This document shows, in pieces, positions 27,222 to 35,858 of a DNA stretch of 64,000 bases. The notes beneath the pieces were generated by a model. The model was not told the DNA's origin. It made no database searches and was given only the letters and a program-made list of their open reading frames with translations. Location: the NCBI GenBank assembly GCA_016281495.1, contig JAEEIU010000027.1, positions 62,001-126,000 of the forward strand, written 5' to 3'. Source of the stretch: Treponema sp. (lineage in GTDB: Bacteria; Spirochaetota; Spirochaetia; Treponematales; Treponemataceae). Positions within the stretch are counted from its first letter, which is position 1, and every line of letters starts with the position of its first letter. The position numbers and the translations under genes are program-made.

Positions 27222-27684
27222 TAATTAAGAATTAAGAATGCATAATTAAGAATTGGGGTTGTCGGGTTAGTTTGCTTTGTGTCTTGCTGGATGGCCAATG
27301 AAAAAAAAAGTGTTGTCACGCGGATTCGAGATTTCTACGAAATCTCTTTAAATGTTGGTTGTGTTGCTGATTTTTTTTATCTTGCTGGATGGTGATTGAA
27401 AAAAGTCTTTGTCACACGGATTCGAAATGCCTACGGCATTTCCCGATAAAGAGTTATCTGGCTGATTGGTATTTTCATCTTGTTTTATGGTATAAGAAAA
27501 CGATATCCTCTTATACCAGCAAACTTCCACTAATCCCAGAACCAAACAAACACAAATCCTTTTAAAGAATAACACTCGAATGTACTGCAGAGTTTTGATG
27601 TTTTTTCCAAAGGAAAAATGCGAGCCTTCGCGAGCAAAGCAAAACTCTTTAGCAAGCGCAAGCTTGCGTCAATCCGCGTGACAA
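27222..27684. repeat. Composite dispersed repeat, copy 3 (upstream of PD-(D/E)XK gene)
   Basis: AT-rich ATTAAGAATG repeats (27222-27253), the ~60-bp lead sequence, then two element left ends: TTGTCACGCGGATTC (27313-27327) with palindrome GAGATTTC-TAC-GAAATCTC (27328-27346), and TTGTCACaCGGATTC (27409-27423) with palindrome GAAATGCC-TAC-GGCATTTC (27424-27442). Further in are GGTATAAGA / TCTTATACC (about 27488-27516) and the branched element at 27590-27667. The right end AATCCGCGTGACAA is at 27671-27684. No gene is seen from 27213 to 27777; the last 90 bases carry CAAAAATTGTTAAAAAC as upstream of 19363. Confidence 0.8.
27590..27667. repeat. Branched palindromic element, copy A
   Basis: Outer stem GAGTTTTG (27590-27597) with CAAAACTC (27640-27647) enclosing two hairpins, TTTTTCC-AAA-GGAAAAA (27602-27618) and GCGA-GCCT-TCGC (27620-27631), followed by GCAAGC-GCAA-GCTTGC (27652-27667), whose loop is a GNRA tetraloop. 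Copies B and C lie at 52200 and 52732. Confidence 0.8.
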
Positions 27685-27777
27685 AAAAAATTCAAAAAAA
27701 ACCTCTCAAAAATTGTTAAAAACGCAAGGTACTTCACCATATATATATTGGGAGGAAAACTAAAATTCGAGGTTGAA

Positions 27778-28605
27778 ATGAAACAACAGTTTTTTAAGAA
27801 AGTGGACGAACTTACATTCTCCGATGACTATATGTTCGGAGAAATCATGAAGGACCAGGATATCTGCGCACACGTCATTGAACTCCTGCTTAAAATCAAG
27901 GTCAGAAAAATCGAATATTCTGAAAGACAAAAGGTTTTCAAGGAATTCTATGATTCCAAGGGTGTTCGGTTCGACGTCTACGTAATGGATTCCGATAGGG
28001 TTTTTGACATTGAGATACAGTGCCGGACAGTAAGCGACCTGCCCAAGAGGACAAGGTATTACCAGTCAATGATAGACATGGACAACCTGCTCAAGGGAGA
28101 AACATACGACAGCCTTCCAGAAAGCTTCATCATCTTCATCTGCAAGAAGGATCCCTTCACGCTCAACCTTCCCCAATATACATTCCAAAACCGATGCATC
28201 GAGGACAATTCCCTTTTTCTTAATGACAAAAGTACAAAAGTGTTTTATAATGCTAGCTGTTATGATGGTACGGAAGATAGGGAACTTCGGACCTTTCTGA
28301 AGTTCGTGGCGGAGAATCAGGCGGAAGATGACTTTACCAGAAGGCTGGAAAATCATGTTCTTGAAACCATAAGGAGCGAGACATTTCGCAGGGAGTACAT
28401 GGAGATGACGTTACGGGAACACGACCTTTTGTACTGGGGTAAGCAGGAAGGGATTGAGGAAGGTGCCTCCCAGAAAGCCATTGAATCTGCAGAAAACTTC
28501 TTGCGGGAAGGAATACCCATGGAAACTATTTCCCGCTGCATTGAACTCCCACTGGAAAAAGTACAGGAAATTGCAGAAAGAATTAAGATAAAAACTGAAA
28601 GATGA
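27778..28605 (+). CDS. PD-(D/E)XK nuclease-family (Rpn-like) putative transposase
   Basis: 275 residues from ATG at 27778 (GAGGT upstream; a TTG 30 nt earlier would extend the frame but lacks a fitting site). Same family as the gene at 19363: LTFSDDYMFGEIM at the N-terminus, nuclease motif RFDVY (D66) and DIEIQ (E79, Q81), LPKRTRYYQSMIDMD, and a C-terminal tail EGASQKAIESAENFLREG plus an ETISRCIELPLEKVQEI helix-turn-helix-like end. The active-site residues are intact. Preceded by composite palindromic repeats. Biological role unproven; Rpn proteins of E. coli promote RecA-independent recombination and cut DNA. Confidence 0.85.
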   Translation: MKQQFFKKVDELTFSDDYMFGEIMKDQDICAHVIELLLKIKVRKIEYSERQKVFKEFYDSKGVRFDVYVMDSDRVFDIEIQCRTVSDLPKRTRYYQSMIDMDNLLKGETYDSLPESFIIFICKKDPFTLNLPQYTFQNRCIEDNSLFLNDKSTKVFYNASCYDGTEDRELRTFLKFVAENQAEDDFTRRLENHVLETIRSETFRREYMEMTLREHDLLYWGKQEGIEEGASQKAIESAENFLREGIPMETISRCIELPLEKVQEIAERIKIKTER

Positions 28606-28665
28606 AAGTTTTCTTGCTGGTTGATGTTATCATCATGTAAACTGGTGATTTATAAGTTCAAATAC

Positions 28666-28694
28666 TTGTTTTTTTTTCTTTAATATATTATATT
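28666..28694 (+). promoter_or_regulatory. Possible promoter of the PUR protein gene
   Basis: TTGTTT, 17 bp, TATATT; predicted start near 28701, about 30 nt before ATG. Confidence 0.4.
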
Positions 28695-28731
28695 TCTTGA
28701 AAATCCATTTACATGAACAAGGAAGGAAACG

Positions 28732-29184
28732 ATGGGTATTCGCGGTGAACTTTATACGACTCAAATAAACTTTGACAACCGTTCATATTTTTTCAATGTC
28801 AAGGAAAACCGTAACCATGACGTGTTTTTGCAGATTGTCGAAAGCAAGGTCAAGGACGGACAGGATGACAGGCGTGCCATCGTAGTTTTTGCTGACGACA
28901 TGCAGGAATTTTTGTCAGGCATGGATCAGGCCCTTACATTCATAGAAAAGGACAGGAAGGAAAAGGCCAAGGCAAAGGCAGAAAAGAAAGCCGCCAAGGA
29001 AGCCAAATTCGGCCAGGGTGAATCTGATTCTGATGCCTCAAAAAAGAAGGTTTACCGCAGGAAGGGAGAAAGCCGTCTTGTTGCCGAACGCAAGGCCAAA
29101 AAGGAAGATACCGGCGTAAAGAAAACAGGACGCATCATCGTAACTTCAAAGCGTGCCACAACAAAAGAAGACAACGAATACTAA
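28732..29184 (+). CDS. PUR-domain nucleic-acid-binding protein
   Basis: 150 residues. The first about 70 (IRGELYTTQINFDNRSYFF..., DVFLQIVESK, RRAIVVFADDMQEFLSGMDQAL) match the bacterial single PUR repeat known in spirochaetes, for example the Borrelia PUR protein BpuR, which binds RNA and DNA. The remaining half is a Lys-rich, disordered tail (KEKAKAKAEKKAAKEAK), which would add nonspecific nucleic-acid affinity and is longer than in a minimal PUR protein. Ribosome site AAGGAAGG. A role as a post-transcriptional regulator is inferred from the family. It converges on rnhB with 14 bp between the stops. Confidence 0.83.
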   Translation: MGIRGELYTTQINFDNRSYFFNVKENRNHDVFLQIVESKVKDGQDDRRAIVVFADDMQEFLSGMDQALTFIEKDRKEKAKAKAEKKAAKEAKFGQGESDSDASKKKVYRRKGESRLVAERKAKKEDTGVKKTGRIIVTSKRATTKEDNEY

Positions 29185-29198
29185 ACTTTTATCCAGAA

Positions 29199-29801
29199 CT
29201 ATTCTTTTTCGTAATTAAAACTCATCCGCTGAATGGGAGACGGTCCGATTTTACGGCAGATTTCCCTATGAGCCTTTGTGGGATATCCCTTGTGCTTTGC
29301 ATATCCGTATTCGGGGTAAAGCGCGTCATATTTGACCATTATCCTGTCACGCTCAACCTTGGCAAGTATGCTGGCCGCCATAACCTCTGGAACCGTGGCA
29401 TCAGCCTTGACCCTTGACTCAACTTCACAAGAAAGATCCGGCACTTTGTTTCCGTCCACAATTGCATGAATCTTTCCAATTGAATTAAAATCAATTCCGT
29501 TTGACTTGCACCACACCTCAAGCTTTTTAATCATCTTTTCGTATGCTTTTTTCATGGCAAGGAGGCTTGCATTCAGAATGTTGATTCTGTCAATTTCATC
29601 GTGTTCAACGCGGGCAACACCCCAGAGGCATTTTTCCTTTATGATTTTTTCTGCCATGTTTCTTTTTCTCTCGGAAAGCTTTTTGCTGTCACCCAAAATT
29701 TCAACAGGGAAACCTGGGCTCAAGACGACACAAGCGGCAACAACAGGGCCTGCCAGAGGACCCCTTCCCGCTTCATCAAGACCTGCCTGCAATACAGCCA
29801 T
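29199..29801 (-). CDS. rnhB: Ribonuclease HII
   Basis: Removes RNA from RNA-DNA hybrids and single ribonucleotides misinserted in DNA. 200 residues with the catalytic AGLDEAGRGPLAGPVVAA (Asp, Glu), HAIVDGNKVPD (Asp), and VMAASILAKVERD (Asp region), ending with KHKGYPTKAH. Normal length. The start overlaps the stop of the upstream beta-helix gene by one base (TGATG), so translation is coupled. Confidence 0.95.
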   Translation of the reverse strand: MAVLQAGLDEAGRGPLAGPVVAACVVLSPGFPVEILGDSKKLSERKRNMAEKIIKEKCLWGVARVEHDEIDRINILNASLLAMKKAYEKMIKKLEVWCKSNGIDFNSIGKIHAIVDGNKVPDLSCEVESRVKADATVPEVMAASILAKVERDRIMVKYDALYPEYGYAKHKGYPTKAHREICRKIGPSPIQRMSFNYEKE

Positions 29802-30832
29802 CAGTCGAATACCTCATTGTTTTCTTCATCCTGAATCACAGTGCATATTTCATCGACATAGAGAGAACGTCCGTCTCCTTTTGTAAGGTGTCCCGTAAAA
29901 CTGTTTCCGTAAAGTGAAAGTCTGGTTCCGCTGGCCTCCACCATTCGTCCAAGTTCACCCCATAACGTGCATGAACTGTTAGCCAAAGAACATGAGCCGC
30001 CATTGACACTCAGGGCTGTGGCATGAACTCCGGTACATGTAAATCTGGATTCATTTATTGATACGGCGGAATCCCTCGAATTGACCAGGACCGCATATTC
30101 CTTGCTCTGCATTGTCAGACCACCGCCATTAAAGCTTAAACGGCTGTCCTTAAGATCCACCATAGAGGCAGTTTCCAAAAAGTTTCCGATAAGTTCGCAG
30201 TCATAAAAACTCAGGCTTGATCCTTTTGCATCAATAATCCGGTCAGAGGAAGCGTTACTTTCCTTTTTCAGGACACACAATTCAAGCTGAACATCCGCAT
30301 CCTGAACATAAAGGACAGAATTACAGTCGAAAATGATAGTATGATCTCCCCCGTCAATAGTGCAATCCTGATACAGGGCATATGAATTCTTAAGTGTAAT
30401 GTCAGACAGAAGGTGAAGCTTGCACTGATATCCGTCGTTTACAGCCATTAATGCCTGCTCCAGGGTGGAATATGGATTCTGGTATGAACCGGCAGGATAT
30501 TGACTGTCTCTTGAGGAAGTTGAGCCTACATAGATGTCTGCCCCATGCCTCATGATTTTTTTGTAGGAAACGGGATTTCCTTCTTCGTAGGCCATGGACT
30601 GCCATCGGACTATGTGGTCCTGCCTCATGTCAAGCTTTCTGGGATTTTTATCCGCCGACCAGTATTCATCGTCAATCTGATAAATCAAAAAATCACCGGT
30701 AAAGGTAAAGGTTCCATCGCGGTCTATAGAGTAAGGTATGATTTCCTGAACATCCAGCGCCACGGCAATCTGACAGCAAAAAACAAAGGTCAGAAAAACG
30801 GAAATCCGCAGCACTGTTCTCTTAAAAGCCAT
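29801..30832 (-). CDS. Exported parallel beta-helix-like protein
   Basis: 343 residues with a signal peptide (hydrophobic segment ending CCQIAVA). The phrase NPYSTLEQALMAV followed by short repeats with alternating hydrophobic residues (TIDGGDHTIIFD, SSLSFYDCELIG, SRLSFNGGGLTMQ, SAVSINESRFTCTG, GSCSLANSSCTLWG, TRLSLYGNSFTGH) is typical of right-handed beta-helix surface proteins with a DUF1565-like entry. No catalytic motif recognised. Ribosome site GGAGG; coupled to rnhB downstream. Confidence 0.75.
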   Translation of the reverse strand: MAFKRTVLRISVFLTFVFCCQIAVALDVQEIIPYSIDRDGTFTFTGDFLIYQIDDEYWSADKNPRKLDMRQDHIVRWQSMAYEEGNPVSYKKIMRHGADIYVGSTSSRDSQYPAGSYQNPYSTLEQALMAVNDGYQCKLHLLSDITLKNSYALYQDCTIDGGDHTIIFDCNSVLYVQDADVQLELCVLKKESNASSDRIIDAKGSSLSFYDCELIGNFLETASMVDLKDSRLSFNGGGLTMQSKEYAVLVNSRDSAVSINESRFTCTGVHATALSVNGGSCSLANSSCTLWGELGRMVEASGTRLSLYGNSFTGHLTKGDGRSLYVDEICTVIQDEENNEVFD

Positions 30833-30904
30833 TTAAGCCTCCATTTTGAAAAACTGGCCGGCATTCCTAAAAGATCATTGAAAATGAGTTTTTAGAATTG
30901 CCCT

Positions 30905-31513
30905 TTATTTATCGGCAAAAATCGGCTCAAGCACCTTTCTTAATTCAGGATATGGTGTATAAAAATTCTTTTCAAGCTCTTCTTTTGTAAGCCCCACAAG
31001 CTCATGACTGTTGTAGTTTATCCATGGATTATTCTCCGGCTGATCTATCTCCAGCTTGCGGCACCAGTAGTCAGGAACTATTGGAAGTGGATCCTTGTAT
31101 TTGTATACCTTAAAATCATGAACGACAACCTTAATGTTCTCGCGTGGAACACCTTTTTCAAGCAAAACGCCTACCAGATAATTCAGGGTTTTTCCGGAAT
31201 CGTAGATGTCGTCCACAAGCATTACATTATCACCCTGTCGCAGGTAGTCCGGGGAATATGTCCATCCGTCCACACGCACCGCATCATGTTTCTTTACGTC
31301 GGTATAGGAACGTGCCACGACAGCCGCATACAGAACTGGTTTATGCCTCTTGAGTGCCACCTTGTAGTATTCGCTCAGGATATTGGCCATGTAGGCACCG
31401 CCTCGCAACGACGCATAAATCACATCAGGAACAAAACCGTCCTCCTGATAGATTTTGTGTGCAAGAAGAAGCGCATTATTTCTGACTGTATCGTAGGGCA
31501 AAAATTCCTTCAT
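30905..31513 (-). CDS. Phosphoribosyltransferase family protein
   Basis: 202 residues of the type I PRTase fold. The PRPP-binding motif VMLVDDIYDSGKTL lies near residue 98-111 and the pyrophosphate-loop-like YASLRGGAYMAN near 34. The domain resembles hypoxanthine/xanthine-type purine salvage enzymes, but the C-terminal hood is unfamiliar, so the base is left open. It follows clpC by 18 bp with AAGGAG as ribosome site and probably shares its transcript. Confidence 0.82.
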   Translation of the reverse strand: MKEFLPYDTVRNNALLLAHKIYQEDGFVPDVIYASLRGGAYMANILSEYYKVALKRHKPVLYAAVVARSYTDVKKHDAVRVDGWTYSPDYLRQGDNVMLVDDIYDSGKTLNYLVGVLLEKGVPRENIKVVVHDFKVYKYKDPLPIVPDYWCRKLEIDQPENNPWINYNSHELVGLTKEELEKNFYTPYPELRKVLEPIFADK

Positions 31514-31531
31514 GTTGAACTCCTTGAACTC

Positions 31532-34114
31532 CTATTTTTCCGTGTGTTCCAAATATTCAAGTGAATGAGCCCCTTCAATTTTCAAGGGAAGGGCATCATC
31601 AGAAATGCTTTTGATTTTTTTGACACCGTCTGCACTTGCAAAAGACACCTTGAGCTTTTCGTTCTTGCATTCAATTACTGCACGTGAACTGAACTTATTC
31701 TTGCCTGAAAGAATGAGTGTTGCCAGAGGGTCTTCAACTTCCTGCTGAATGAGGCGTCTCATCGGACGGGCACCCATAAGCGGGTCATAACCATGCTCCA
31801 CCATGTACTCACGGGCCTTGGGTTTTACCGAGATTGTAATTCCCTGCTCGGAAAGACGTTCCTCAAGTTCTGCAATCTGAATGTCGAGTATGCTGCTGAT
31901 TTCCTTTTTGCCAAGGGCATTGAACACTATTACGTCATCTATGCGGTTCAAGAGCTCAGGTGACATTATGTGCTTTAGCTCCTCCATGGCATTCTGCTCC
32001 ATTTCATCGTGAGGAAGTATGCCTTCCTTGCTGGATGCAAACCCAAGCTTGGACTCTGCATTTATGTTCCTTACACCGGCGTTACTTGTCATGATTACAA
32101 GCGTATTCTTAAAGCTTACGGTGTGGTTTTGTGTATCCGACAACTCACCTTCCTCAAAAATCTGAAGGAGAAGATTATAAATCTGCGGGTCGGCCTTTTC
32201 TATCTCGTCGAACAAAACGACTGAATATGGCCTTTGCCTTACTTTCTCGGTTAGCCTTCCACCCTCATCATGACCTATATATCCAGGAGGCGCACCAATC
32301 AATGATGATGAGGTATATTTGTCGCTGAACTCGCTCATGTCAAAGCGGATAAGGGCATCCTCGCTTCCAAACAGGAATTTTGCAAGGGCCTTTGCAAGCT
32401 GGGTTTTTCCGACACCAGTGGGCCCCAAAAACAAGAATGAACCAATAGGACGTTTTAATGAAGACACACCTGAGCGGCTTCTCCTTACGGCTGAACTGAT
32501 TACAGAAATTGCCTGATCCTGACCGATGACATCCTTCTTGAGCTTATCCTCCATCTGAAGGAGCTTTTGGCTTTCGTCGGCATCAAGTTTTTCTATCGGA
32601 ATTCCTGTCATTGCCGAGATAACCGAGCATATATCCTGAACCGTAACACGAGTCCTTACCCTTGCATCCTGAGCCCTTAATGCAAGATTGTATTCGTCAA
32701 GCTGTTTCCTCAAGTGGGTAACCTTGTCGCGCACGTATGCGGCCTGCTCGTAATCCTGTTCCTGAACAAGATTCCTCTTTTCCTCTATCAGGTCGTCGAT
32801 TGTCTTTTCCAGCTGCTCAAGCTCAACAGGCCTCTGTTCATTTTGAATTTTCTTTGCGGCACCGGCTTCATCCAGAACGTCAATTGCCTTGTCCGGAAGG
32901 CATCTTTCCTGAATGTACCTGCGGCTGTATTTTACAGCTGCCTTTATGACATCGTCATCGTAACGCACATGGTGGAAATCCTCGAACTTACCCTTAAGGC
33001 CCTCAAGCATTTCCTCTGTCTCTGCATCACTCGGCTCATTTATCACAATCATCTGGAATCTTCGAGTCAGGGCAGAATCCCTTTCAAAACGGTTCCTGTA
33101 TTCCTTTAGTGTCGTGGCACCGATTACCTGAATCTCTCCGCGGCTCAAAGCAGGCTTTATCATGTTGCTCGCTTCCATTGATCCCTCAGGTCCACCGGCA
33201 CCGATTATCGTATGTATTTCGTCTATAAAAAGAATGATGTCAGGGTTTTCCTTTACTTCCTTCATCACCCTCTTCATCCTTTCCTCAAAGTCACCCCTGT
33301 ATTTTGTTCCTGCAATCATGGCGGCCAGGTCAAGCGAAAGAATGCGTTTTTTCAGGAGCCCGCGCGGAACATTTCCCTTTGATATCCTTTGGGCAAGGCC
33401 TTCCACTATGGCAGTTTTTCCAACTCCAGGTTCTCCGACAAGGACCGGATTATTCTTGCTTCTGCGGCTGAGTGTCTGGACAATACGTGCAATCTCTTTT
33501 TCACGTCCCACTACAGGATCCGTATCTGACTCGCGTGCCAGTTCTGTAAGGTCCCTGCTGAACTGCTGAAGGATGCTGTCCGGGTTTTTCTTGCGCTGGG
33601 AGCTTCCGTCCGACATTGTGGGAACCGGCTCTGAATACATGGAATTTGCTCCCTCCATTTTTGCGGATGAAGGAACTTTTCTCTGTACTTCCATGGCACA
33701 CTGTCTTGCCTGGTCAAGGGTTATTCCTGCCCGTTCAAAAAAAGTCTTTACTATTGATTTATCTTCCCGGATTGCGGCAAGAAGGATATGCTCCGTTCCG
33801 ATGTAGTCTGATCGTGTTATCCGTGCCTCAACACCAGCGACCTCCATCAAGGCCGAAAGTCTTGTTGAGCGCGGCAAATCATAAAGTGCGGTATTGGAAA
33901 TCTTGGAAGGCATGCTCTGTTCGATTGTGGTCTGAAGCATGAGCACGTTAATCTTCAATGCCTTTAGCGTGATGTATCCCAGACCGTCAGCAGATTTAAG
34001 AAGGGCCAGAACCATGTGCTCCACATCAAGCTGACTGCTCCCCAGATTATATGCTTCTTCCGGTGCAAGTACCGATATAATTCTCTGTACGCGAGGTGAA
34101 GGACCTCTTACCAT
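31532..34114 (-). CDS. clpC: ATP-dependent Clp protease ATPase subunit ClpC
   Basis: Hsp100 unfoldase that feeds substrates to ClpP. 860 residues: two Clp N-terminal repeats (1-150), AAA+ module 1 with GEPGVGKTAIVEGLA (about 225) and DEIHTIIGAGG, a middle domain with a UVR-like segment (EEKRNLVQEQDYEQAAYVRDKV, about 450), and AAA+ module 2 with GPTGVGKTQLAKALAK (about 565) and a D2-small domain. The M-domain and length fit ClpC rather than ClpA or ClpB. Last core gene of mcsA-mcsB-clpC; McsA and McsB act as its adaptor and kinase in Bacillota. Confidence 0.93.
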   Translation of the reverse strand: MVRGPSPRVQRIISVLAPEEAYNLGSSQLDVEHMVLALLKSADGLGYITLKALKINVLMLQTTIEQSMPSKISNTALYDLPRSTRLSALMEVAGVEARITRSDYIGTEHILLAAIREDKSIVKTFFERAGITLDQARQCAMEVQRKVPSSAKMEGANSMYSEPVPTMSDGSSQRKKNPDSILQQFSRDLTELARESDTDPVVGREKEIARIVQTLSRRSKNNPVLVGEPGVGKTAIVEGLAQRISKGNVPRGLLKKRILSLDLAAMIAGTKYRGDFEERMKRVMKEVKENPDIILFIDEIHTIIGAGGPEGSMEASNMIKPALSRGEIQVIGATTLKEYRNRFERDSALTRRFQMIVINEPSDAETEEMLEGLKGKFEDFHHVRYDDDVIKAAVKYSRRYIQERCLPDKAIDVLDEAGAAKKIQNEQRPVELEQLEKTIDDLIEEKRNLVQEQDYEQAAYVRDKVTHLRKQLDEYNLALRAQDARVRTRVTVQDICSVISAMTGIPIEKLDADESQKLLQMEDKLKKDVIGQDQAISVISSAVRRSRSGVSSLKRPIGSFLFLGPTGVGKTQLAKALAKFLFGSEDALIRFDMSEFSDKYTSSSLIGAPPGYIGHDEGGRLTEKVRQRPYSVVLFDEIEKADPQIYNLLLQIFEEGELSDTQNHTVSFKNTLVIMTSNAGVRNINAESKLGFASSKEGILPHDEMEQNAMEELKHIMSPELLNRIDDVIVFNALGKKEISSILDIQIAELEERLSEQGITISVKPKAREYMVEHGYDPLMGARPMRRLIQQEVEDPLATLILSGKNKFSSRAVIECKNEKLKVSFASADGVKKIKSISDDALPLKIEGAHSLEYLEHTEK

Positions 34115-34132
34115 TGTTCGACTCCTGGTGCC

Positions 34133-35254
34133 TCAAAGGGCAAGCTTTATATCCTGAAAAGCCTCCTGCAAAATCAATGCCCTGAGCCTTTCATTTTTTT
34201 TCTGAGGTACATCCTTTACGTCCTTCTCAAAATGGAAAATACCGTTTTTAAGGACATACTCAAGGTGACCTTCCTGTATTCTATACAAAAGAGCGTGAAG
34301 CTCCGTGTCATCTATTCCTGTCAAAAATCCCATGTCCTTGCCCCATTTTACGCCGCTGATGATGGAGATTGCTTCCCTTAGGGAAACGAACATGCTGGAT
34401 CTTGCAAGGGCCACCGCCCTGTACATATAGTTTTTTACATTTGACGGTGTGTTTTTCTTATATTCATCTCGGCTTGTTCTCTCCATATCCTTAATCTTTG
34501 CCGCCATGGAAACAACCGCACTCATTTGGTCAAGTTCTGTGCCGGACAGGCAGTTTACGGTATCAAGCGTATAATAGGAGCCCAAAGACGAGCCCTTCCC
34601 GCCGGAACCGTCCACATTGTTGTATCCGCCGTTGCCGTATGTTGCCGTAAATGAAAAGCCTTCCGACATGACCATTGATGCCAGTGACCTTATGCCTCCC
34701 ATCGCAGACACAGACGGAAGATGCATGCGGAGAGAAATCTTCATGCCGCTGCCTGCATCCCATGTATTTGCCGTAAGATAACCGAAATCATAGCTTGCCG
34801 CAAACTGTATTTTTGACTGAAGCCCCGAATCAACCGCCGTAACCATGCGTACAGTCTGGTCCAAGTCCAGTCCCGTCGCAAATGCCTTTATCTGGACATG
34901 ATCACCAGAGTTCACCGTACAGGAGAGTTTTCCGTCATTCCTAAGGATAAGCCCCTCTTTTTTGGAACCGTGGACATCAAGGGCTCCACGCTCATGCAGT
35001 ATCCGCCAGCCAAGAGTATCCAGCTTGTCCATGGTTATTGCCTGAAAGCTTTCTCCATCCGACATCTGGTTGAATGCATCAAAAACAATAGAGATTATCC
35101 GCTCATCATCACCGGGACGCAAATGCTCGGGAAAAGGAAAATCAGCAAGGTTACGCGCCAGCCTTACACGTGTTGCAACAATGACATCATTATCCTGGCC
35201 GTCGTATGTGTACCATGCCTCTGTTCCCTGGCTTTCGGAAGAGCTATCCTTCAT
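34133..35254 (-). CDS. mcsB: McsB-like (ATP:guanido phosphotransferase) protein lacking catalytic loops
   Basis: 373 residues. The N-terminal kinase motif RVRLARN (29-35), the general layout and its place between mcsA and clpC identify it as an McsB homologue; McsB in Bacillus phosphorylates arginines and marks proteins for ClpCP. Key segments are changed: the NEEDH motif with the catalytic Glu is NSGDH (115-119), the guanido-kinase signature C-P-[ST]-N-x-G-T is ANTWDAGSG (162-170), and the GEGSE motif is absent (GNGGYNNVDGSGG, 208-219). HLP (178-180) remains. It may be an inactive adaptor or a diverged kinase. Its start overlaps the mcsA stop. Confidence 0.82.
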   Translation of the reverse strand: MKDSSSESQGTEAWYTYDGQDNDVIVATRVRLARNLADFPFPEHLRPGDDERIISIVFDAFNQMSDGESFQAITMDKLDTLGWRILHERGALDVHGSKKEGLILRNDGKLSCTVNSGDHVQIKAFATGLDLDQTVRMVTAVDSGLQSKIQFAASYDFGYLTANTWDAGSGMKISLRMHLPSVSAMGGIRSLASMVMSEGFSFTATYGNGGYNNVDGSGGKGSSLGSYYTLDTVNCLSGTELDQMSAVVSMAAKIKDMERTSRDEYKKNTPSNVKNYMYRAVALARSSMFVSLREAISIISGVKWGKDMGFLTGIDDTELHALLYRIQEGHLEYVLKNGIFHFEKDVKDVPQKKNERLRALILQEAFQDIKLAL

Positions 35255-35790
35255 CAGCAGTCCTCCTCTGCGGTGTTCTCCCTGCTTCCATCTGCAACAG
35301 CCTCGCTTTCAAGGGCCCTTAGGTAATCACGGTACATTGCGGCCTTTTCGTAATCCTCGCTTGCAACAGCCGCATCAAGCTTGTTCTGCAAAATCATGCG
35401 GTCATTGAGTACGGAATGCACGCTGGAAAGACGCTGGGGCATTGAGCCTGAATATGTTCCCGATATGCCCTTATTCTCCAGGCATTTTCTGATATCAGCC
35501 TTGAAAATTGAATAACATTCGGGACAACCGGCGGTCATGGTTTTCTTTATCTGAGACAGGGATGTTCCGCAGACAGGACACATCTTGGAGTCTTCGGCAC
35601 GGAGTTTTTGGGCAACAGCAGTAAGTTCCGAAAAAAGATCGCCAATAGAAGCCTCTATGCTCCTTGGATCGTCACTTATTCCACGCTCAAGGGCACACTT
35701 CATGCACATGTTTATCTTGCGCTTTTGTCCGTTATTTACTTGTTCTAGAAAAATAACAGCCTTTTCTTCATGGCAAAAATCGCAGACCAT
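35254..35790 (-). CDS. mcsA: McsA-like zinc-finger/UVR adaptor
   Basis: 178 residues with cysteine pairs MVCDFCHEE, CMKCALE, CPVCGT and CPECYS (two zinc sites as in McsA) and a C-terminal UVR motif (NKLDAAVASEDYEKAAMYRDYLRAL). In Bacillus McsA activates McsB and helps ClpC engage clients. TGATG overlap with mcsB couples translation. No ctsR repressor gene precedes it; the upstream gene is a Lol permease. Ribosome site GAGGG. Confidence 0.88.
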   Translation of the reverse strand: MVCDFCHEEKAVIFLEQVNNGQKRKINMCMKCALERGISDDPRSIEASIGDLFSELTAVAQKLRAEDSKMCPVCGTSLSQIKKTMTAGCPECYSIFKADIRKCLENKGISGTYSGSMPQRLSSVHSVLNDRMILQNKLDAAVASEDYEKAAMYRDYLRALESEAVADGSRENTAEEDC

Positions 35791-35828
35791 AAAACATCCC
35801 TCAAAAATATAAAAAAGTATATGCCAAT

Positions 35829-35858
35829 ATTATACACTAATTTTACATTTTACGCAAA
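35829..35858 (-). promoter_or_regulatory. Possible promoter of mcsA-mcsB-clpC
   Basis: Minus strand TATAAT (35834-35829) with a weak TTTGCG 18 bp upstream (35858-35853), overlapping the end of the Lol permease gene. Confidence 0.4.
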
